64,000 nucleotides of DNA. Source: DUQW01 sp050953805 (GTDB taxonomy: Bacteria > Bacillota_I > Bacilli_A > Acholeplasmatales > Acholeplasmataceae). The notes under the pieces are model-generated. The model was not told where the DNA came from and did no database searches. It saw only the letters and a list, made by a program, of their open reading frames with translations. Location of the stretch: assembly GCA_050953805.1 (NCBI GenBank), contig JBMNNE010000002.1, forward strand, positions 248,001 through 312,000, in the 5' to 3' direction. Of the stretch, positions 1 through 9,171 are shown piece after piece. The translations under genes were made by a program, and so were the position numbers. Position 1 is the stretch's first letter. Every line of letters starts with the position of its first letter.

Positions 1-63
1 ATGATCTTCTTGTCGTTGGGCTTCTTTTTTAATTAAATCAAAAATTATTTGATCTTTTACCAT
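1..63 (-). CDS. glyA: Serine hydroxymethyltransferase, N-terminal fragment (cut by window edge)
   Basis: Only the first 21 codons lie in the window; the gene continues beyond base 1. The peptide reads MVKDQIIFDLIKKEAQRQED followed by H. This matches the start of GlyA, where a Glu-Arg-Gln-rich helix runs into the conserved His-Ile-Glu-Leu-Ile-Ala-Ser segment. GlyA is a PLP enzyme interconverting serine and glycine with transfer of a one-carbon unit to tetrahydrofolate, which fits folD nearby. A Shine-Dalgarno GGAAAGGA lies about 10 nt upstream of the ATG. Identification rests on a short stretch. Confidence 0.65.
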   Translation of the reverse strand, partial: MVKDQIIFDLIKKEAQRQEDH

Positions 64-212
64 TTTTTTATAGTCCTTTCCGAATATTTCCAAAGGTTAT
101 TATATCATAATAATATGATATATTAAACGATTTCTATAAATTATGGGTTATAATTTAAAATAATTATAAAAGCATAGTAAAAGCCTTTATCGAGTATAGC
201 TTTATAGATAAC

Positions 213-250
213 AAATTAAAAAAAGGACATTTTATTAATTTGTCCTTTTT
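213..250 (-). terminator. Rho-independent terminator after yebC
   Basis: Reading leftward, AAAAAGGACA and TGTCCTTTTT (220-229 and 241-250) form a 10-bp stem with an 11-nt loop and run into a T tract. It sits directly after the yebC stop codon and ends the ppa-yebC unit. Confidence 0.85.
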
Positions 251-256
251 CAAATT

Positions 257-970
257 TTACTCTAAGTTATGTGAGATTGATTGAACATCATCTAAATCTT
301 CTAACATTGTAATTAATTTATCAAATACTTCTTGGTCTTCGCTAGATAATTTCAAATAGGTAAATGGAATCCAAGTAATCTCATCAATTACAAACTCGAT
401 ATCCTCTTTATACTTTTGAAGCGATGTTTTTACTTTATAGTAATTGGTAACATCAGTATAAATTGTTACTTCATCACCTTCAAATTCAAGATTTAAAATA
501 TCTAAATCATCTTCAACTGCCATAATTAAAATATCATCTTCAGTTAAATCTTTTACTACAAAAACAGCTTGATGTGAAAACAAATGTAATACCGATCCCG
601 AAACTCCAAGTTTAGAATTTGTCTTAGTAAAGCAGTTTCTCACTTCAGCATAGGTTCTGTTTACATTGTCAGTTAGACATTCAACAATTAACATCGAGTT
701 ACCTGGCCCAAATCCTTCATAGCGAGATTGTGTATAATTTTCTTCGGAACCACCAGCTGCCTTTTCAATCGCCCGATTAATAATTTCGTTTGGGACTTGG
801 TCTTTCTTAGCTTTTTCAATAACTCGTTTTAACTCTTGGTTTAGTTCTGGATCTGGTTGCCCATTTTTGGCAGCAACATAAATTTCTTTGCCGTATTTAG
901 AATAAACCTTAGTTTTAGCTGCAGCTGTTTTTTCCTTCGCATATTTCCTAACTTCAAAAGCTCTTCCCAT
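257..970 (-). CDS. yebC: YebC/PmpR (TACO1) family protein, YeeN-like
   Basis: This 237-residue cytosolic protein has the family start MGRAFEVRKYAKEKTAAAKT and the conserved segment KVYSKYGKEIYVAAKNG, then QVPNEIINRAIEKAAGG and the YEGFGPGNSMLIVECLTDN core. The N-terminus is closer to the YeeN branch than to E. coli YebC. Members were described as transcriptional regulators; more recent work links the family to translation of difficult peptide stretches. The start overlaps the ppa stop by one base (TAATG), so the two genes are probably translationally coupled. The terminator at 213-250 closes the unit. Confidence 0.9.
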   Translation of the reverse strand: MGRAFEVRKYAKEKTAAAKTKVYSKYGKEIYVAAKNGQPDPELNQELKRVIEKAKKDQVPNEIINRAIEKAAGGSEENYTQSRYEGFGPGNSMLIVECLTDNVNRTYAEVRNCFTKTNSKLGVSGSVLHLFSHQAVFVVKDLTEDDILIMAVEDDLDILNLEFEGDEVTIYTDVTNYYKVKTSLQKYKEDIEFVIDEITWIPFTYLKLSSEDQEVFDKLITMLEDLDDVQSISHNLE

Positions 971-1512
971 TATTTATTCTTTTTCTCCCCAAATATTTCT
1001 TGATATCTTTCAATTGAATGTTGAACGATTTCTTGAGCAGCTTTATGACCTTCAATATCTAAAATATATGTTTTCTTTCCTTCTAGTGCTTTATATACTT
1101 CAAAAAAGTGACCCATTTCAGTTAATACGTGACCTGGTAGTTCACTAATATCACTATATTGAGTTAATGATGGGTCACCAAAAGGAATCGCAATAATTTT
1201 TTCGTCGACTTGATCCGAGTCAATCATTTTCAACACCCCAATTGGATAAACTTCGACCATGCTTAATGGTTCTAAGTCTTCTTGACATAAAACTAAAACA
1301 TCAAGTGGATCATTATCTCCAGCATAGGTTCTCGGAATGAATCCATAATTTGCTGGATAGTGGGTTGAAGTGTATAAAATTCTATCAAGAATTATAATGC
1401 CGGTTTCTTTATCTAATTCATATTTTTTCTTGCTGCCTTTAGGGATTTCAATTACAGCTAAAAATCTTTGAGGCTTTATTCTTTCTTCACTAACGTCGTG
1501 CCATATATTCAT
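970..1512 (-). CDS. ppa: Inorganic pyrophosphatase, family I
   Basis: The 180-residue length is typical for soluble family I pyrophosphatase. The signature DNDPLDVLVL carries the metal-binding aspartates, and the preceding YPANYGFIPRTYAGD motif is intact. It hydrolyses pyrophosphate to two phosphates in the cytosol and so pulls biosynthetic reactions forward. It is the first gene of a two-gene unit with yebC, preceded by a strong promoter (1541-1569) and an SD (AATGGAGCG) upstream of the ATG. Confidence 0.95.
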   Translation of the reverse strand: MNIWHDVSEERIKPQRFLAVIEIPKGSKKKYELDKETGIIILDRILYTSTHYPANYGFIPRTYAGDNDPLDVLVLCQEDLEPLSMVEVYPIGVLKMIDSDQVDEKIIAIPFGDPSLTQYSDISELPGHVLTEMGHFFEVYKALEGKKTYILDIEGHKAAQEIVQHSIERYQEIFGEKKNK

Positions 1513-1540
1513 AATATCGCTCCATTCTTTATAATAAATA

Positions 1541-1569
1541 ATAATATCAAAATATCAATTATATGTCAA
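1541..1569 (-). promoter_or_regulatory. Promoter of ppa-yebC
   Basis: On the minus strand a perfect -35 box TTGACA (1564-1569) is separated by 17 bp from a -10 box TATTAT (1541-1546). The ATG of ppa follows about 30 nt downstream. Confidence 0.7.
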
Positions 1570-1579
1570 AAATATCTAA

Positions 1580-2428
1580 TTATAGTTGATATTTTTTTGA
1601 AAAAACTTCATAAACATTCTCAAGTAATGCTGAGATAGTCATCGGACCAACTCCTCCGGGCACTGGTGTGATAAAACTGGCTAGTTCTTTGACATTTTCA
1701 AAATCAACATCACCATAAATCTTTTTCCCTTCACGGTTAATTCCTACATCAATAATGATAACACCTTTTTTTACCATCTCTTTAGTAATCAAGTGCTTTT
1801 GTCCGGTGGCTACAACAATTAAATCAGCATTTTTAGTATGCTCAACTAAATTTTTGGTATATCTATGGCATGTCGTAACGGTCGCGTTACGATTAAGTAA
1901 TAGTTTGGCCATTGGTAAACCAACAATTAAACTTCTTCCGATGACAGTGCAATTAAGTCCGGATAAATTAATTTGATAATGATCAATTAAATTAATAATT
2001 CCTTTTGGAGTTGCCGATAAAATCGAATCACGATTTTGAAATAATTTACCTTGATTTAAAACACTAAAGCCATCAACATCTTTTCTAGGATCAACTAAAT
2101 CTAACATTTCCCCAGAATTAATATGTTTGGGTAATGGTAATTGAATTAAAATACCATCTACTTCATTATCATTGTTTAATTTTTTAATAACTTCTGATAA
2201 TTCTTTTGAAGTTGTTCTTTCGGGTAATTTAATATCAGTTGAATTAATTCCAACTTGTTGAGCCTGTTTAACTTTAGAATTAACATAGATATGACTAGCT
2301 GGATCATCTCCAACCAAAATAACTGCTAAAGATGGAGGTCTTCCAACTTTAGTAGTCGCCTTTTCTATTTTTAATTTTAATTCTTCATTTCTTAATTTTG
2401 ATACTTCTCTGCCGTCCATGATGACCAT
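1580..2428 (-). CDS. folD: Bifunctional methylenetetrahydrofolate dehydrogenase / methenyltetrahydrofolate cyclohydrolase
   Basis: A 282-residue FolD of usual length. Visible motifs are the catalytic region YVNSKVKQAQQVGI, the substrate segment DGILIQLPLPKHI, the dinucleotide site VIGRSLIVGLPMAKLLL and the C-terminal signature PVPGGVGPMTISALLENV. It interconverts methylene-, methenyl- and formyl-tetrahydrofolate, supplying one-carbon units for purines, next to purA and close to glyA. SD AAAGGAG lies 7 nt before the chosen ATG; an ATG three codons later is possible but less well spaced. It follows purA by 16 nt, so they are probably cotranscribed. Confidence 0.95.
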   Translation of the reverse strand: MVIMDGREVSKLRNEELKLKIEKATTKVGRPPSLAVILVGDDPASHIYVNSKVKQAQQVGINSTDIKLPERTTSKELSEVIKKLNNDNEVDGILIQLPLPKHINSGEMLDLVDPRKDVDGFSVLNQGKLFQNRDSILSATPKGIINLIDHYQINLSGLNCTVIGRSLIVGLPMAKLLLNRNATVTTCHRYTKNLVEHTKNADLIVVATGQKHLITKEMVKKGVIIIDVGINREGKKIYGDVDFENVKELASFITPVPGGVGPMTISALLENVYEVFSKKYQL

Positions 2429-2444
2429 CGTATCACTCCTTTAT

Positions 2445-3716
2445 TTAGAAAAAATCTTTTACTTGAATGGTTTGTTCTCTAGCTGGTCCAACTGAGAAAA
2501 TCCCGATTTCAACACCAACCAATTTCTCAATTTTTTCTAGATATTTTTTGGCATTTTCCGGAAGTTCTTCATAAGATGATACATGACTAATATCTTCTTT
2601 CCATCCGGGTAGCGTAATAAAGTTAGGTGTAACTTTTTCATATTCATTAATATCAGCTGGAATATAATCAATTACTTCGCCATTTAAATTATAAGATGTA
2701 CAAATTTTTAACTCATCTAATCCAGATAATATATCTAAAACAGTAACTGCCAAATATGTTAAACCACTAACTCTCTTAGCGTGTCTTAAAATTACTGTAT
2801 CTAACCAACCAACACGACGATAGGTTTTAGTTCTTGGTTCATATTCAACTTTAGTTTTATGGAAATGAGCTTGGATTTTATCATCAGGAATTAATGTTGG
2901 CATTGGACCGGCCCCTTCTCTAGTGGCATAAGCTTTAACCACACCAACTGCACCTTCAAGTAACCATGGTGCAATTCCTGCATAAAGTGGGACCGCAGCA
3001 GCCGTAGGTGATGATGATGTTACAAATGGATATGTTCCATTTTCTAAACATAACATCACACCTTGAGCTCCTTCAAATAGCACTTTTTTTCCTTTTTCAA
3101 TTTGTTCATTTAAATAAAGTGAAGTATCAATTACATGTGGTTTAAGTCTTTTAGCATACTCTTTATACTCTTCGTAAATTTCTTTAAAATTAAATCTAGG
3201 AATACCTAATTTATCGGCTTCAAGATTTTTTAAATTAATAATATTTTCTAATTGTTTTTTGAAATTTGGCCCAACAAATTGTTCCATTCTTAATCCGATT
3301 CGATTCGCTTTATCACTATATGTTGGTCCAATTCCATGACCTGTAGTTTGTAATTTTTTATCACCTTTTCTTCTCTCATTAGCACTTTCAATTGCTAGAT
3401 GATATGGCATAACTACATGAGCTCGATTTGAAATAAATAATTTTAAATCTTTTTTACCTAATTCATCAATTTCTTCTAAAATTCCCTTAGGATCAATAAC
3501 CATTCCATTAGTTAATAAATTGGTTGTTTTTGGGTTAATAACTCCCGATGGTAGTAATTGAAATAAATGATGTTTACCATCAACGATTACAGTATGTCCG
3601 GCGTTATTTCCTCCTTGAAATCTAGCAACAACATCTGCTTTTGCTGCTAAAAAATCGGTAATTTTTCCTTTACCTTCATCTCCCCATGCAGTTCCTATTA
3701 CAACAATAGTTTTCAT
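2445..3716 (-). CDS. purA: Adenylosuccinate synthetase
   Basis: A 423-residue PurA of full length. The GTP loop WGDEGKGKITDFLA is at the N-terminus, followed by GGNNAGHTV and the IMP-binding TTGHGIGPTYSDKANRIG. The C-terminal region WLDTVILRHAKRVSGL and SVGPAREQTI is intact. It catalyses the GTP-dependent first step from IMP to AMP. The start codon overlaps the stop of the upstream FAD oxidoreductase gene (ATGA), indicating coupling. The order is FAD oxidoreductase, purA, folD, probably one transcript. Confidence 0.97.
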   Translation of the reverse strand: MKTIVVIGTAWGDEGKGKITDFLAAKADVVARFQGGNNAGHTVIVDGKHHLFQLLPSGVINPKTTNLLTNGMVIDPKGILEEIDELGKKDLKLFISNRAHVVMPYHLAIESANERRKGDKKLQTTGHGIGPTYSDKANRIGLRMEQFVGPNFKKQLENIINLKNLEADKLGIPRFNFKEIYEEYKEYAKRLKPHVIDTSLYLNEQIEKGKKVLFEGAQGVMLCLENGTYPFVTSSSPTAAAVPLYAGIAPWLLEGAVGVVKAYATREGAGPMPTLIPDDKIQAHFHKTKVEYEPRTKTYRRVGWLDTVILRHAKRVSGLTYLAVTVLDILSGLDELKICTSYNLNGEVIDYIPADINEYEKVTPNFITLPGWKEDISHVSSYEELPENAKKYLEKIEKLVGVEIGIFSVGPAREQTIQVKDFF

Positions 3717-5128
3717 AATCCACCTTCTCTTTTAATAATTTCTTGTGCTACCCAAACTCCATTAGCACCAGCTTGGGCTAATCCTCTTGTAATTCCAGCT
3801 CCGTCTCCACCAATAAATAGATTTTCAATTTTAGTTTCAAAATATTCATTAACTTCAATTCTTGCTGAATAAAATTTAGTTTCAACTCCATATAGTAGTG
3901 TATGTTCACTAGCGATTCCTGGAGAAACTTTATTTAATGCTTCGATCATTTCAGTAATCGATTTTAATGTGTTATAAGGTAAAACTAATCCCAAATCACC
4001 AGGTATCGCCTCTTTTAAACTAGGCGTTACAAAATTATTTTTTAAATCACTTTCAGTAGTAGCTCGACCCCTTAATAAATCACCATATCTTTGAATAATT
4101 ACTGTTCCGCCAGTTAATTGATTAGCAATTCGACCAATTGCATGTCCATAATGATGTGGATTAGAAAATGGTTCATTAAAATGATGTGAAACAAGTAAAG
4201 CGAAATTAGTATTTGTTGATCCTAATTCTGGATTATTATATGCATGACCATTAGCTAAAACTGTTCCACCATGATTTTCAACAACCACGTGTCCACTAGG
4301 ATTAGAACAAAAAGTTCTAACACTAGTACCGACACTAGTATTGAAAACAAATTTACCTTCATACAAGTTTTCGTTGATTTCTTCCATAATTAAATCATTA
4401 GTCTCAACTCTAACTCCAATATCAATTTGGTTGTTAGTAATTTTTAATTTATGGGCTTTAGCGATTTGATGAAGCCAACTGGCTCCTTCTCTTCCTGCAC
4501 CAACGAAAACATATTTTGATTTAATAATAGTTCCGTCTTTCAACTCAACACCAACGGTTTTTTTATTTTCTACTAAAATATCTTTAACTTCGGTAGTAAA
4601 ACGCATTTCAATTTTGCCTTTTAACTCATCAAAAATTGATTTCATTATTTCTAAGTTTTGTTCCGTACCAAGATGTCTAACTTGAGCTCTTAATAATTTT
4701 AATCCCGTAGCTAACCCTCTTCTTTCAATTTCCTTAATTTTTTGAGTAGTTGGATCAGTAATTATTGTAGTAGCTCCATGTTTTAAATTGATGCTATCAA
4801 CATATTTAATTAACTTTAAAACTGTATCTTTACTAAGATAATCGGTCATCCAGCCGCCAAATTCTGAAGTAATATTAAACTTTCCATCTGAATATGCCCC
4901 AGATCCACCAAAACCAGATGTGATCGAACAGGCTGGATGACATCCGACATAACCGGTTCTGTCGATTGGACATTTTTCTAGATGGCCTAAAAGAATTGGA
5001 CATTTTCTATTATAAATATCATATCCTTTATCAATTAATAAAACTTTCAAATGTGGTGCCTTAAGCATAAATTCATAAGCGTTATAAATTCCTGCAGGTC
5101 CCGCTCCAACAATAATCACATCATACAT
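3713..5128 (-). CDS. FAD-dependent oxidoreductase (COG2509-like)
   Basis: A 471-residue flavoprotein-like protein. The N-terminal Rossmann motif VIIVGAGPAGIYNAYEF is followed by a cysteine-containing stretch (KCPILLGHLEKCP and GCHPACS) and GFGGSGAYSDGKFN. The C-terminus has the second nucleotide-binding motif NLFIGGDGAGITRGLAQAGA. This pattern matches an uncharacterised family of FAD-dependent dehydrogenases found across Firmicutes. Substrate is unknown. It heads the unit with purA and folD, with a -10 TATAAT upstream. Confidence 0.8.
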   Translation of the reverse strand: MYDVIIVGAGPAGIYNAYEFMLKAPHLKVLLIDKGYDIYNRKCPILLGHLEKCPIDRTGYVGCHPACSITSGFGGSGAYSDGKFNITSEFGGWMTDYLSKDTVLKLIKYVDSINLKHGATTIITDPTTQKIKEIERRGLATGLKLLRAQVRHLGTEQNLEIMKSIFDELKGKIEMRFTTEVKDILVENKKTVGVELKDGTIIKSKYVFVGAGREGASWLHQIAKAHKLKITNNQIDIGVRVETNDLIMEEINENLYEGKFVFNTSVGTSVRTFCSNPSGHVVVENHGGTVLANGHAYNNPELGSTNTNFALLVSHHFNEPFSNPHHYGHAIGRIANQLTGGTVIIQRYGDLLRGRATTESDLKNNFVTPSLKEAIPGDLGLVLPYNTLKSITEMIEALNKVSPGIASEHTLLYGVETKFYSARIEVNEYFETKIENLFIGGDGAGITRGLAQAGANGVWVAQEIIKREGGL

Positions 5129-5145
5129 CTTGAATCACCATTTTA

Positions 5146-5151
5146 ATTATA
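5146..5151 (-). promoter_or_regulatory. Putative -10 element upstream of the FAD oxidoreductase
   Basis: TATAAT on the minus strand, about 18 nt before the ATG at 5128. No convincing -35 element is visible. mfd lies immediately upstream without an evident terminator, so readthrough is possible. Confidence 0.45.
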
Positions 5152-5181
5152 CCCTAAACATATATCTTTATCTATCTTTAT

Positions 5182-6807
5182 TTAATTTAAATAATTACTA
5201 AGGAAGATATTTACCACAAATAACCAATGTTTTTTTTCGTTTCTCATATCAAACCTAATTCCAACTTGTTCCTTTAAATAACTTAGTGTAACTGGGGTTT
5301 GATAATGTGAGGCTAATTGAAATAATTTGTTACCGTTTATATCTTTACTTTTTTCTTTTGAAATTTTAATTTCTACTTGATTTGGAGTAATATCAGTTTT
5401 TGATATACCAATTTTATGAGCTTGTTTTTTATATAATTTTTCATACATGTATAAAATTAGTTCTTGATCAATTTCTCCAAAACGATCAATTAGCTCTAAT
5501 TTTAAATTTTCAACATCTTCAAATGTATTAATTTTAGAAACAGATTTATGGATTTCTATTCTAACTAAATCATTATCAATATATTCAGGTGCAACATGTT
5601 GCGATACATAAACTTCATTGTTCGTTATTATTTCTCGTTCTTTTCCAGTAATTACTTCTTTTAATAATTCAGTATACATTTCAATACCAACTGAATCGAT
5701 AAATCCTGATTGTTCACTTCCTAAAAGATCGCCTGCACCTCTAATAGTTAAATCCTCAACTGCCACTTTAAATCCTGATCCTAATTCGGTATATCTTTCA
5801 ATTGCACTTAATCTTTTTTTAGTTGCATCAGTTAGTATTTTGTTTCTATCATACATCAAATAAGCGTAAGCAATTTTATCACTTCGACCAACACGACCTC
5901 TAACTTGATAGAGTTGAGCTAATCCTAATTGATCGGCATCATTAATAATAATTGTATTAGTATTAGGAATATCAATTCCGGTTTCAATAATCGTAGTAGC
6001 CACTAAAACATTGTATTCGTGACTAATAAAATCAGATAAAACATTTTCAATATCATGTCGATTCATTTTACCATGTGCTGAAGTGATTTTCGCTTCAGGA
6101 ACCAATTTTTCAAGCTTTTCAACAATTCTTGGAATTGATTGAACACGATTATATAAATAATATACTTGTCCACCTCTTGCTATTTCTCGTTCTATTGCTT
6201 CTTTAATAATAGTATCATTTCTTTCCATAACATAGGTTTGAATTGGATAACGATTTCGAGGTGGTGTTTCGATCATCGACATATCTTTTAAACCAGATAG
6301 TGACATTTGAAGTGTTCTTGGAATTGGGGTTGCTGTTAAGGTTAAAGTGTCAACATTAACTTTTAATTCCTTAATTCTTTCCTTATGTTCGACGCCAAAT
6401 CGTTGTTCCTCATCAATAATAAATAATCCTAAATCTTTAAATCCAATATCATTTGATAAAATTCTATGTGTCCCAATTACCACATCAATTAATCCCTTTT
6501 TAAGTCTTTCAACGATTAATTTTTGTTCCGCTTGAGTTTGGAACCGACTTAAAAGAGCGACATTAGCTCCATATTTATCAAGTCTTTCAGAAAATGTATG
6601 ATAATGTTGTCTGGCTAAAATCGTTGTTGGAACAAGATAAGCAACTTGTTTTCCGTCTAATATTGCTTTAAAGGTAGCCCTTAAGGCAACTTCGGTTTTA
6701 CCAAAACCAACATCCCCAATAACTAATCGATCCATTAATTTAGAACTACTCATATCAAATAATGTTTCTTCAATCGCTTTTTGTTGATCTTTGGTTTCTT
6801 CATACAT
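5182..6807 (-). CDS. mfd: Transcription-repair coupling factor Mfd, C-terminal part (separated by frame disruption)
   Basis: This frame carries the motor half of Mfd: Walker A GDVGFGKTEVALRATF, DEEQ box FIIDEEQRFGVEHKERI, motif III LTLTATPIPRTLQMSL and motif VI YQVRGRVGRSDKIAYAY, then the C-terminal D7 region. The open frame continues upstream of the listed ATG to about 6987, encoding LGGKTW and a basic linker that belongs to normal Mfd, so the ATG at 6807 is not a natural domain start. The N-terminal half is in the frame ending at 6963. Joined by one -1 shift the product would be about 1130 residues, normal for Mfd, which removes stalled RNA polymerase and recruits UvrA. Confidence 0.9.
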   Translation of the reverse strand: MYEETKDQQKAIEETLFDMSSSKLMDRLVIGDVGFGKTEVALRATFKAILDGKQVAYLVPTTILARQHYHTFSERLDKYGANVALLSRFQTQAEQKLIVERLKKGLIDVVIGTHRILSNDIGFKDLGLFIIDEEQRFGVEHKERIKELKVNVDTLTLTATPIPRTLQMSLSGLKDMSMIETPPRNRYPIQTYVMERNDTIIKEAIEREIARGGQVYYLYNRVQSIPRIVEKLEKLVPEAKITSAHGKMNRHDIENVLSDFISHEYNVLVATTIIETGIDIPNTNTIIINDADQLGLAQLYQVRGRVGRSDKIAYAYLMYDRNKILTDATKKRLSAIERYTELGSGFKVAVEDLTIRGAGDLLGSEQSGFIDSVGIEMYTELLKEVITGKEREIITNNEVYVSQHVAPEYIDNDLVRIEIHKSVSKINTFEDVENLKLELIDRFGEIDQELILYMYEKLYKKQAHKIGISKTDITPNQVEIKISKEKSKDINGNKLFQLASHYQTPVTLSYLKEQVGIRFDMRNEKKHWLFVVNIFLSNYLN

Positions 6808-6962
6808 GAAATCTTGAGCAAATTCGGTTTCTAAAACTTTATGTTGATTAAATTGATATGCTTCAGCTACTTCTCGATTAGCATATAAATTTAATAGTTT
6901 ATCTGATAAGTCTTTAATTCTTTTTTTAACTTTAGTTTTAGTTTTACTCCAGGTTTTACCAC

Positions 6963-8492
6963 CTAATCTAGATAATTTTGGTTTTTTCCTTCTTTATTTC
7001 CATATTTTAGAATCATATCAATTTGATCAACCGGAATATACATACTTTCATTATTGGCATATTCTAATTGTAAATAATCTCGCTTAACTCCGGTAAGATC
7101 CATTGTTACTAATCCTAAATATTTGGCGATGCCGTGTTCATAATGAACGACGAAATCACCTGGAGATAATTCACTTACATGTCTAACCTTGCTTGATTCA
7201 TTTAAAACGCTTCGGTATCTAATTTTCGGCTTAATTTTATTAGAAATTAAATGACTATCTGAAATAATGAGTATCTTATTTTTATTATCAATAAAGTTAT
7301 AAAAATGTTCTTCTTGAAAAAGGTTTATTTCTTTTTCAATTATCTTATTTTCATTAAATAGATACCCTTTTTCATTCATAAAAATTTTGAATTTATTATA
7401 AAAATCTTTATTTTTAATAGTAACTATTGTCGTATAAACATTGAAATATTCTTTATTATCTAAATAAAATAATTCGAAATTATTAGAATAGTAATTTATA
7501 TCATCAATATTTAACGATTCAAAAACATTATTGGGGTCGATTCCATAATTATTTATTTCAATGTATTTACATTTTAAAGAATCTTCTAAAGATAAATAAA
7601 AAGGAATTTGTTCATAGGCTTTTGAATTACCTAAACTCATTGAAAACGATTTGACATCATCAAATAAATTTTTTTCATCAATAATCATTTGATGTTTATC
7701 AATTACAAATACTTCCTTATCTTTAGAAAAATCTAAAATATTAGTTGGTTTGTTGTTAAAAAAAGATGTATAGACAAATAAAGTTGAAAAATTTCTTCTT
7801 TCTTCAATGTTTTCTAAATCATTAAATAATTTTTCTTTTTCACGTTCATTTAACTGATAATCATTAAAATATTTATTAATTCTTTGAATTGCATGATTTT
7901 TTATTTCTTCAGTAAAAAAGATTTCGTTTAATGGCATAATGTCAATCTCTTGTACTGTATCAAAAGATCTTTGGTCGTCAATATCAAATATTTTAATAAT
8001 ATCAATAGTGTCACCAAAAAAATCTAATCGATAAGGAAATTGGTTTTCTTTGGTGAAAATATCAATGATATTTCCTCTAACACTAAATTCTCCTGGTCTT
8101 TCGACTATATAGTTTCTTTCATATCCGTTAGCTTGTAAAATATTAGTTAATTTATCAATAGAAATTTCATCATTCGTTTTTAACTTTTTAACTGATTTTT
8201 CATAATCTTCTACTGATAAGGTTCTTCGTTTTAGTCCTAAGTGAGTCGTTACCACAATATATGGTTTATTCGTTAGTAAAGCTCTTATCGTATATAATCT
8301 TTCATTTAAAAAATCTGAAGATCCTAAAGCCATTAATGTCGTTAATGTTGGATCACTAGGATAAAATAAAACATTTTCTTCTCCGGCGATCGTTGATAAA
8401 TTGTCATAATATTTTTGAGCTTCAAATAAATTAGGTAATACGACAAAAACAGTTTTATTTTTAGAAACAAAACTGTTTTTAATCATTAACAT
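6963..8492 (-). CDS. mfd: Transcription-repair coupling factor Mfd, N-terminal part (ends by frame disruption)
   Basis: This frame holds the UvrB-homology module (RPGEFSVRGNIIDIF), the middle region and the RNA polymerase interaction domain (SELSPGDFVVHYEHGIAKYLG, YIPVDQIDMILKYG). It ends abruptly in GKNQNYLD. One extra A in the A tract (plus 6982-6987) would continue as GKKPKLSRLGGKTW, the normal Mfd sequence. The first in-frame ATG (8492) has no SD and would remove about 30 family residues. The frame is open upstream to an ATC at 8580-8582 placed 9 nt after AGAGG. Either the start is non-canonical or the start codon is lost. It lies 20 nt or less downstream of pth. Confidence 0.88.
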   Translation of the reverse strand: MLMIKNSFVSKNKTVFVVLPNLFEAQKYYDNLSTIAGEENVLFYPSDPTLTTLMALGSSDFLNERLYTIRALLTNKPYIVVTTHLGLKRRTLSVEDYEKSVKKLKTNDEISIDKLTNILQANGYERNYIVERPGEFSVRGNIIDIFTKENQFPYRLDFFGDTIDIIKIFDIDDQRSFDTVQEIDIMPLNEIFFTEEIKNHAIQRINKYFNDYQLNEREKEKLFNDLENIEERRNFSTLFVYTSFFNNKPTNILDFSKDKEVFVIDKHQMIIDEKNLFDDVKSFSMSLGNSKAYEQIPFYLSLEDSLKCKYIEINNYGIDPNNVFESLNIDDINYYSNNFELFYLDNKEYFNVYTTIVTIKNKDFYNKFKIFMNEKGYLFNENKIIEKEINLFQEEHFYNFIDNKNKILIISDSHLISNKIKPKIRYRSVLNESSKVRHVSELSPGDFVVHYEHGIAKYLGLVTMDLTGVKRDYLQLEYANNESMYIPVDQIDMILKYGNKEGKNQNYLD

Positions 8493-8601
8493 ATTAAAGT
8501 AAATGTTAGAGTGCTTAAATTTTTCACCAGGCTTAATTTTTTCAAATAAACCTTGGTATTGATTTAGTAAATAAGTTTCGATTTTACTTTTCCTCTTTAA
8601 C

Positions 8602-9171
8602 TTATTTTGGAGTGTTGTATAGTGTCATAATATCTAAATATGGTTTGTTATCTATAAAATATTTTAAGGCATCAACTGCATCTAGAATTGCTTGTTTAAT
8701 TATTTTCTCTTCTGCTTTAGAAAATGTTCCTAAAACATAATCGTTAACTTCCGGTAATTTATTTTCTCCAATACCAATTCTAATTCTTTTATATTTAGCA
8801 TTCGATAAATGAGTATCAATATTTTTTAAACCATTATGACCACCATCACTACCAAATTCTCTTAACCTTAGTTTCCCTACATCTAGAGCTAAATCATCAA
8901 CAATAACGATCATATCATCAAAATCGATTTTATAATAGTTTATGATTTTTGAAACGGCCGCTCCAGATAGGTTCATATAAGTAAATGGTTTTACTATAAT
9001 AACTTTTTCATTATTGATTAGTGTTTCAATAATTTCCGATTTAAAAGTGTGGTTGTATTTAAATTTTAATTTCAACTGCCTTGCCAGTTCATCAACCACC
9101 ATAAATCCTAAATTATGTCTAGTTTTTTTATATTTTAATCCTGGATTACCTAATCCAATTATTAATTTCAT
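8602..9171 (-). CDS. pth: Peptidyl-tRNA hydrolase
   Basis: A 189-residue bacterial Pth. The N-terminus MKLIIGLGNPGLKYKKTRHN contains the conserved Asn10-equivalent and the catalytic His (TRHN). KPFTYMNLSG and DDLALDVGKLRLREFGSDGG, followed by HNGLKNI, are intact. It releases peptides from prematurely dissociated peptidyl-tRNA. Its ATG overlaps the prs stop by one base (TAATG). The neighbour order prs-pth-mfd is the same as in Bacillus. Confidence 0.96.
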   Translation of the reverse strand: MKLIIGLGNPGLKYKKTRHNLGFMVVDELARQLKLKFKYNHTFKSEIIETLINNEKVIIVKPFTYMNLSGAAVSKIINYYKIDFDDMIVIVDDLALDVGKLRLREFGSDGGHNGLKNIDTHLSNAKYKRIRIGIGENKLPEVNDYVLGTFSKAEEKIIKQAILDAVDALKYFIDNKPYLDIMTLYNTPK

